From the NCBI GenBank assembly GCA_025355955.1, contig JANXYP010000173.1, positions 1 to 42,712 of the forward strand: a stretch of 42,712 bases of DNA, written 5' to 3'. A program made the translations under genes and the position numbers. This document shows, piece after piece, positions 38,095 to 42,712 of the stretch. Within the stretch, counting starts at the first letter, position 1, and each line of letters opens with the position of its first letter. A model generated the notes under the pieces. It saw nothing but the letters and a program-made list of their open reading frames with translations, had not been told where the DNA came from and searched no databases. The DNA comes from Chloroflexota bacterium. Its GTDB lineage: Bacteria > Chloroflexota > Chloroflexia > QHBQ01.

Positions 38095-39915
38095 TTAGCC
38101 GCCGCCCAACACGATGTGGACGGGGTTGCCACGAATGCTAATCCGCCAGGCGGTGCGGTCCTGTGCCTGCCCCTGGAAGACATATTGGACCTGGAAGTAG
38201 CCGCCCTCGAAGTTGCCACCATGGTGGATGTCCAACGGTATCGGATAGATGAGATCAATCCATTTGTCATTGGTATCGTACTGAGGGCGGGTGGTGTTGA
38301 GCTGCTGAGTGTGGTTGTAAACAATATCAGGGTTGGGTGGGATATTCTTATCGTGGACGTAGGCATCGAAGTAGACTGGATAGGTGGTAGCGTGGGTCGC
38401 ATCAATCGGCGCGATCAGCTGCATATAGTTGGTACCGAGAGCATCGCCAGGGTCGAACAGGCTGACCACCAGCGTCTTACCTTGATCCTCGATCGGCACA
38501 TTGGCAAGGTAGAAGTCGGAAATGCCCGCCGCAACCGTGGCAAGCACCGGCAAGCGTTGGATCGCATAGATCTGAGTGGTGGCGAAGTTGGTCTTCAGCC
38601 GCAGGGCGAAGTTGTTCTGCGCTTTCACCCCATTATGGGTGGTATCGTTGTCGAGGGGAACATTGGACTGCAAGCGCCACTGGTGGTCGCCGTTACGGGG
38701 GTAGATAAGGTAGCCAGGGTCGGGTGCTTCGGCAAAGTTGGTCCAGGTCTGGCTATATGTATAACTATGTTCAAGGGGACCACCGCCAGGGTTAGTGCCG
38801 GTTATTGGTGAAGCTGGCACTTGCCAGACGGTAGCAGGGATGTCGTCTTCAAAATACCAGGGGGTGGAATCCGGGTAATAGATGGTGTAGACCGCAGTAG
38901 CGCCAGCTGCCTGGCTATCACACCCACCGAAGGGCGCATTGTCGCCAGTCTCCACGCTGTTGCTAGCACACCAGCGGGTGTCGATGTTGTTAAAGTCAAG
39001 GGTATTAAGACCACATTGACCAGGCCCCAACGCAACATTGCCACATGGGTGGATTGCTTCGAGGGTGGGATTGATGTGGGCATTACCCTGGCCATCGATA
39101 TAGCCCGGCTTGGGCTGGTAGGCAGCATCGTATACTTGCAGATATGCGTCGGTGCCATCGGCAACATAGAGGCCGTAGTTGTAACCCTGAGTATCATGGT
39201 CGGGCTGGAAGCCGAAGGGGCCATTCACCGGCCGACAGCCGCAGCCATTGCCTTGGTATGGTGGCCCTGTCTGGTCCCACTTGGCGAGGAAGGGGTCGCC
39301 ATTCTCTTTGGGAGTACCCGGAGAGTGCAGGCTGAGCCAGAAGTTCTGTTGTCGCATTGGGGAGTTGTCGCCGTTAGTACCCGTCATGTGGCGAGTCACC
39401 GCCAACTGACTACCGACCCCAAGGTACGGCTCGGGTGCGCCCATGGTAAGCGGAGCATTGTACTCCGCGACTGCGACTACCTTGATTGGCAGGGTGCGAA
39501 AGCCAAAGATGCCCATGAAAGCGGTGGTATAGACCGAGGTAATATCCACCTCCAACTGCGCGGATTCCTGCGGCACCTGCCTGGGTGTTACGTGGCCCGA
39601 GGAGTAGCCATGGTCTGCAGCGGTCAATTGTGCGGCAGTAGTGGCATTGGCCTGGCTGCTCTGAAAGAAGTGTTCGGGCATGAACACTACCCCAGCCAGG
39701 GCGGCAGCATCGGCGGCGCGCTGCGCCCGCGAGACCTCGTGGCGGGCGAAGCCTAGATCATAGACGAGGCCCGCCAGGCCGAGCAGGAGCATCATGAACA
39801 AAGCCAGGATGACGACTGCCTGACCGCCGCGACGGCGGCGCAACAAGGCCGCGTTAAATGGGCTATGCTGTTCGCTAGCGACACTGGTGGGTTGTTTGTT
39901 GGTTGCCTCTTCCAT
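38095..39915 (-). CDS. TadG-like pilus-assembly protein
   Basis: This 606-residue protein has a cytoplasmic basic N-terminus, a single membrane helix (about 31-52, GGQAVVILALFMMLLLGLAGLVYDLG) and the TadE/G-like pattern ARHEVSRAQRAADAAALAG directly after it, which matches the Flp pilus-assembly TadE/G-like N-terminal domain. The remaining ~500 residues are extracellular, Gly/Asn/Pro-rich with several Cys, and contain no domain that I recognise. It is the last of three genes that follow each other on the minus strand (TadE-like, TadE-like, TadG-like). The secretion ATPase, TadB/C and prepilin peptidase are not in the window. A surface, adhesion or matrix role is likely. Confidence 0.82.
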   Translation of the reverse strand: MEEATNKQPTSVASEQHSPFNAALLRRRRGGQAVVILALFMMLLLGLAGLVYDLGFARHEVSRAQRAADAAALAGVVFMPEHFFQSSQANATTAAQLTAADHGYSSGHVTPRQVPQESAQLEVDITSVYTTAFMGIFGFRTLPIKVVAVAEYNAPLTMGAPEPYLGVGSQLAVTRHMTGTNGDNSPMRQQNFWLSLHSPGTPKENGDPFLAKWDQTGPPYQGNGCGCRPVNGPFGFQPDHDTQGYNYGLYVADGTDAYLQVYDAAYQPKPGYIDGQGNAHINPTLEAIHPCGNVALGPGQCGLNTLDFNNIDTRWCASNSVETGDNAPFGGCDSQAAGATAVYTIYYPDSTPWYFEDDIPATVWQVPASPITGTNPGGGPLEHSYTYSQTWTNFAEAPDPGYLIYPRNGDHQWRLQSNVPLDNDTTHNGVKAQNNFALRLKTNFATTQIYAIQRLPVLATVAAGISDFYLANVPIEDQGKTLVVSLFDPGDALGTNYMQLIAPIDATHATTYPVYFDAYVHDKNIPPNPDIVYNHTQQLNTTRPQYDTNDKWIDLIYPIPLDIHHGGNFEGGYFQVQYVFQGQAQDRTAWRISIRGNPVHIVLGGG

Positions 39916-39970
39916 CGCTACTACTCCTTCGCTGATTGTGGAATCTAGTTGGATTGTAGATCGGGTTTAC

Positions 39971-40654
39971 TTATCGTGCTAAATGCTGCGCGTGGCAAAA
40001 CGCCGCATCGGAACTATAACAGGATGGTTCAATCGGCATGATGCTGCGGATCGGTATCAATATGCCTCCACCGTTGACATCGTGCATCAGCGGGTCTACC
40101 CAGTAGTGGTGGTACTTGACGTACACCCCAGCAACATCAGTGGGGATGATATCGTTGCGGATGCCGGGATGCCAGTTGTTGAGAAGACCAGGGGTGGGGT
40201 CCAGTCCCCAGGTGTAGGTGTGTAGTGTAGTGCTATATTGCCAGGTGTACCTCATGCTAAAGGGAGCAGGGGATATATAGGTGTGTGGGTCTCCGGTCAC
40301 ACAACTATCCTCTTGATACGGGCAATCATCAGTGATGCCTTTTGCCTTGTACACCTCGATGTATTCAACCGCGCTTAGGTTCAGGCCGAGCAGGCCGGTG
40401 TTGGAGATGGTTAGCAGGGCAGCGCTATCATCAGATGTCCTGGTGCTTTCGGCAGCGACCGTGCGCGAGGCGGTGAGGGTCGCGTAGCGAAGACCCAGAC
40501 TGTCCTTGAGGTACATCCCAAACTCGACCATCGCCAGGATGGTGACGATCAGGATAGGGAAGACCAGCGCGAACTCGACGATGCCCTGGCCCTTGCGCCG
40601 CGTGGCACGGCGTAGAACCTTCGGTCGCTCTAGGTTGGTTGGCTGAGTATTCAT
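39971..40654 (-). CDS. TadE-like pseudopilin, copy 2
   Basis: A 227-residue protein with basic start (RRATRRKGQG), then IVEFALVFPILIVTILAMVEFGMYLKD, the TadE hydrophobic segment with the conserved Glu near its start, and YATLTASRTVAAES after it. The extracellular part is Tyr/Trp-rich and ends with two Cys. Processing would occur near the Gly before IVEF. It lies 55 nt upstream of the TadG-like gene and 40 nt downstream of the other TadE-like gene. Confidence 0.87.
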   Translation of the reverse strand: MNTQPTNLERPKVLRRATRRKGQGIVEFALVFPILIVTILAMVEFGMYLKDSLGLRYATLTASRTVAAESTRTSDDSAALLTISNTGLLGLNLSAVEYIEVYKAKGITDDCPYQEDSCVTGDPHTYISPAPFSMRYTWQYSTTLHTYTWGLDPTPGLLNNWHPGIRNDIIPTDVAGVYVKYHHYWVDPLMHDVNGGGILIPIRSIMPIEPSCYSSDAAFCHAQHLAR

Positions 40655-40694
40655 CGTTATTGCTCACAATCTGAAGGCGCGAGGGCCTTCGGTA

Positions 40695-41309
40695 TTAGCC
40701 CACGCAATCGGTGCTGCCATCGGCCTTCTCTGGCGGTTCGATGCGCATTATGGTTTTCTCGGAGCCTGTAACCGATGGCCCCCACATCAACTGGCCGACC
40801 GGGGTGATCGGGTGGTGAGTGTAGTTAACCTTCACTTCCAGCCAATCGCCCGGTTTGGCGTTAGCAAGGTAGTTGATGTTGTTGTGGCGAATGGTATAAG
40901 GCCAGGTGCTGTTGACGACGGTGTAGCTAAATCCATTGATCGTCGCGGTGATGATGTGGTATTCCTGAAATTCACTGGTCGTATTGCCAGCCATGTCGAC
41001 CTGGTAAATGTAAACATGGCCGATATCGCTGACCGGCTTGTGCAGAACCGAGGCAACCCGCTGCAAGATACTGACATCTGGGTCAGGCGAAAAACAAGCG
41101 CTAGCCGCGCCGACGCGGGCGGCTTCGCGGGTGGAGTAAAGCACATTATAGCGGTCGGCAATCAGCATTCCGACATCCACAATGCCGAGGGTCAGCACCA
41201 GGAGGAAGGGCAACACCAGCGCCAATTCCACCAGACCCTGGCCGCGTCGCTTGCGACTCAACAGCGCGGGGTCGGGCCGCGCTCTGTTTTCTGCTGTGTT
41301 GCTGCTCAT
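40695..41309 (-). CDS. TadE-like pseudopilin, copy 1
   Basis: A 204-residue TadE family protein: RKRRGQG followed by LVELALVLPFLLVLTLGIVDVGMLIADRY and YSTREAARVGAA. The C-terminal domain (about 75-204) is extracellular, rich in Thr and Ile. It is the first gene of the minus-strand block 41309-38095. Two TadE-like proteins in a row suggests a dimer of related minor pilins. Together with TadG-like protein and the SLH proteins this forms a cell-surface region. Confidence 0.87.
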   Translation of the reverse strand: MSSNTAENRARPDPALLSRKRRGQGLVELALVLPFLLVLTLGIVDVGMLIADRYNVLYSTREAARVGAASACFSPDPDVSILQRVASVLHKPVSDIGHVYIYQVDMAGNTTSEFQEYHIITATINGFSYTVVNSTWPYTIRHNNINYLANAKPGDWLEVKVNYTHHPITPVGQLMWGPSVTGSEKTIMRIEPPEKADGSTDCVG

Positions 41310-41392
41310 CGCTAAACACTCCTCAGGGTGCGCCCCATGCGCTCAATTGCCGATAAAAAAGGGATGGTGCGTAAAAGGATTGCACCGCAATC

Positions 41393-41422
41393 ATAATAAC
41401 ACGCCAATGAGCAGCCTGTAAA
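41393..41422 (-). promoter_or_regulatory. Possible promoter of the Tad block
   Basis: On the minus strand TTTACA (41422-41417), 18-nt spacer and TATTAT (41398-41393). Confidence 0.4.
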
Positions 41423-41445
41423 TAGGAAATTAGTCATGTTTGCTT

Positions 41446-41462
41446 GCAAGTTCGCAACTTGC
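41446..41462. promoter_or_regulatory. Palindromic candidate operator
   Basis: GCAAGTT-CGC-AACTTGC, a 7-bp perfect dyad between the divergent Tad block and the ycaQ-like gene, 24 bases upstream of the Tad -35. Shape fits a dimeric repressor site. The rest of the 351-bp gap (41310-41660) holds the promoter and a REP element only. Confidence 0.45.
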
Positions 41463-41561
41463 GCGGATACTAATCAGGATTTATAATCCAGCAACCCAGT
41501 TCGCGATGCTAATGCCTCCGGCCAGGGCTTTGAGGCTGTCTGATAACCAGTAGATTTACCC

Positions 41562-41585
41562 GTAGAGGCGCACTGACGTGCGCCC
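41562..41585. repeat. REP-type palindrome with GCAC arms
   Basis: GTAGA + GGCGCAC-TGAC-GTGCGCC; another variant of the GTAG-headed family with complementary changes in the arms. Confidence 0.7.
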
Positions 41586-41660
41586 TGCTGCCAGGCACAG
41601 TCAACCGAGTTACCAAACAGTCTCTTAATTCAATCAACGGAGTTTTAGTCTAATCAATGG

Positions 41661-42712
41661 ATGAAGAAGATGGAGATTAGCCGCGAGACCGCCCGGCGGT
41701 TCCTGCTGGCGAGGCAAGGGCTGTGGCCCGCGCCCTACAACCTGCCGCTGCCGCCCGATTACGAGCCCTTGACCGCCACTCTGCGGGCGGTGGAGGCGCT
41801 CGCCATCGTACAGGTGGATACCATCAGCGTGATCGCCCGCAACCACGATCTGGCCCTGTTCAGCCGCGTGCCGCGCTACCGCCCTGAACACCTCGACCAC
41901 TGGCTGTATGGCGAGGCGCGGCAACTGTTCGAGAGCCTCTACCCACTCTACATCCAGCCGCTGGACGATTATCGGCTGCTGCGCCAGCCTGGGCGCGAGT
42001 TGAGCGCCAAAGCGCAACAATGGGAGGCGGAGCAGGCCGCGGTTATCGCTCTGGTACTCGACGAGATTGCGCGGCGCGGCCCCCTCAGCAGCCGCGACTT
42101 CGAGAACCGCCCTATCGTCGCCGGTGGCTGGAGCAAGGTCAAGGATGTGACCAATACGCTGTGGCACCTGTGGGGATACGACCGCCTGCTAACCGCCTAC
42201 CGACGCAGTGCGGTGCGCTACTACGATCTGGCCGAGCGGGTGCTGCCCGCCTGGGTAGACACCCACCCGGTTGCGCCTGCCGAGGCCAAGCGGTTCTGGG
42301 CGGTACGCACGCTCAAGGCGCTGAACCTGGCGACGGCGGCGCAGTGGTCGGCCCGCTTCAGGTTCTTCTATAGCGGCAACGATCTCAGCGCCAAAGAGCG
42401 GATTACCCTGCTGCAAGAGCTGCAGGATTTCACCACCTTCAGCCGCATCAACATCAGTGGGCTGAAGGATGATTACTACCTGTTGACCAGAGACCTGCCC
42501 CTGCTGGAGCAAGTGGCGGCCATCGCCGACGATGCGCCCGCCCCTCTCGGGGTAAGCTTCATCGCCCCGCTCGATAGCTTGATGTGGGAGCGGCGGCGCA
42601 TCCACGAGCTTTTCGACTTCGAGTACATCTGGGAAGTGTACACCCCGGCAGCCAAGCGACGCTGGGGCTACTACGTGCTGCCCATCCTCTATGGCACGCA
42701 ACTTGTAGGTAG
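41661..42712 (+). CDS. YcaQ-family winged-helix DNA glycosylase (3' end beyond window)
   Basis: The frame is open from ATG 41661 (MKKMEISRETARRFLLARQGLW) to the window edge, giving 350 residues of a protein usually near 380-410. Motifs of the crosslink-repair glycosylase family (HTH_42): LAIVQVDTISVIARNHDLALFSRVPRY, the WLYGEARQLFESLYPLYI segment, GPLSSRDFE, and near the end APLDSLMWERRRIHELFDFEYIWEVY with YYVLPILYGTQLVG. E. coli YcaQ removes alkylated and cross-linked bases; the same job is likely here. A second ATG (41670) is possible. Its 5' neighbours are divergent. Confidence 0.88.
   Translation, partial: MKKMEISRETARRFLLARQGLWPAPYNLPLPPDYEPLTATLRAVEALAIVQVDTISVIARNHDLALFSRVPRYRPEHLDHWLYGEARQLFESLYPLYIQPLDDYRLLRQPGRELSAKAQQWEAEQAAVIALVLDEIARRGPLSSRDFENRPIVAGGWSKVKDVTNTLWHLWGYDRLLTAYRRSAVRYYDLAERVLPAWVDTHPVAPAEAKRFWAVRTLKALNLATAAQWSARFRFFYSGNDLSAKERITLLQELQDFTTFSRINISGLKDDYYLLTRDLPLLEQVAAIADDAPAPLGVSFIAPLDSLMWERRRIHELFDFEYIWEVYTPAAKRRWGYYVLPILYGTQLVG

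Noticed and set aside
38821-39756. 311-residue plus-strand frame opposite the TadG-like gene
   Set aside because: Antisense of a gene with signal helix and family motif; no start site or domain of its own.
41634-42701. Minus-strand frames opposite the YcaQ-like gene
   Set aside because: The plus strand encodes a recognisable family through the window edge; the minus frames are shadows.

Overview
The window carries no rRNA or tRNA. Gene content and style point to a bacterium of the phylum Chloroflexota, probably class Chloroflexia; this is an inference from GC-rich codons, the core-gene set, PASTA kinase with Fpg, S-layer-homology (SLH) proteins, Tad pseudopilins and very abundant GTAG-type palindromic repeats.

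Layout. 264-929 is a lipoprotein gene. 1108-5063 (minus) holds the bifunctional (p)ppGpp enzyme and then lgt, with a palindromic repeat array between them that has been read into the end of relA. 5253-8761 (plus) is the conserved rpmH-rnpA-yidD-yidC-jag cluster with a clear sigma70 promoter and a strong terminator. 8856-10732 (minus) is a BON-domain protein plus a membrane-tethered Ser/Thr kinase. 11157-13946 (plus) is a PASTA kinase followed by fpg. 13997-15496 (minus) is a lipoprotein PQQ-type sugar dehydrogenase. 15916-16687 is a decayed EamA-type transporter. 16753-18738 (plus) is galE and a double-hotdog thioesterase.

18899-21450 (minus, downstream of der) is the most unusual stretch. 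Two PIN-toxin/antitoxin modules flank a two-helix membrane protein that resembles the TRADD-N-associated membrane domain. The antitoxins pair a VapB-like C-terminal motif with an unusual beta-rich N-terminal domain. One of them is cut by an in-frame amber codon.

21506-22888 is der and 23043-24899 an FG-GAP/SLH protein whose promoter carries three phased direct repeats. 25208-26158 is a XerC/D-type recombinase. 26714-27684 holds two convergent receiver-only regulators, both with leaders that could hide their ribosome binding sites. 27980-29500 is rsmI and an unknown gene. 29607-33924 (plus) is a dhaL / sensor kinase / OmpR regulator / two DinB-like genes block. 34142-41309 (minus) is a cell-surface block: two TadE-like proteins, a TadG-like protein and a 1270-residue SLH protein. 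The 3' edge cuts a YcaQ-family DNA glycosylase gene.

Dispersed repeats are a second theme. About eighteen palindromes of the GTAG-hairpin (REP) type have arms that differ between copies but stay complementary. There are two MITE-like families with terminal inverted repeats, heptanucleotide tandem repeats, and a CTCTCCC/GGGAGAG hairpin family. Several have been absorbed into coding sequence (relA 3' end, rsmI, the thioesterase N-terminus, fpg and dehydrogenase C-termini).
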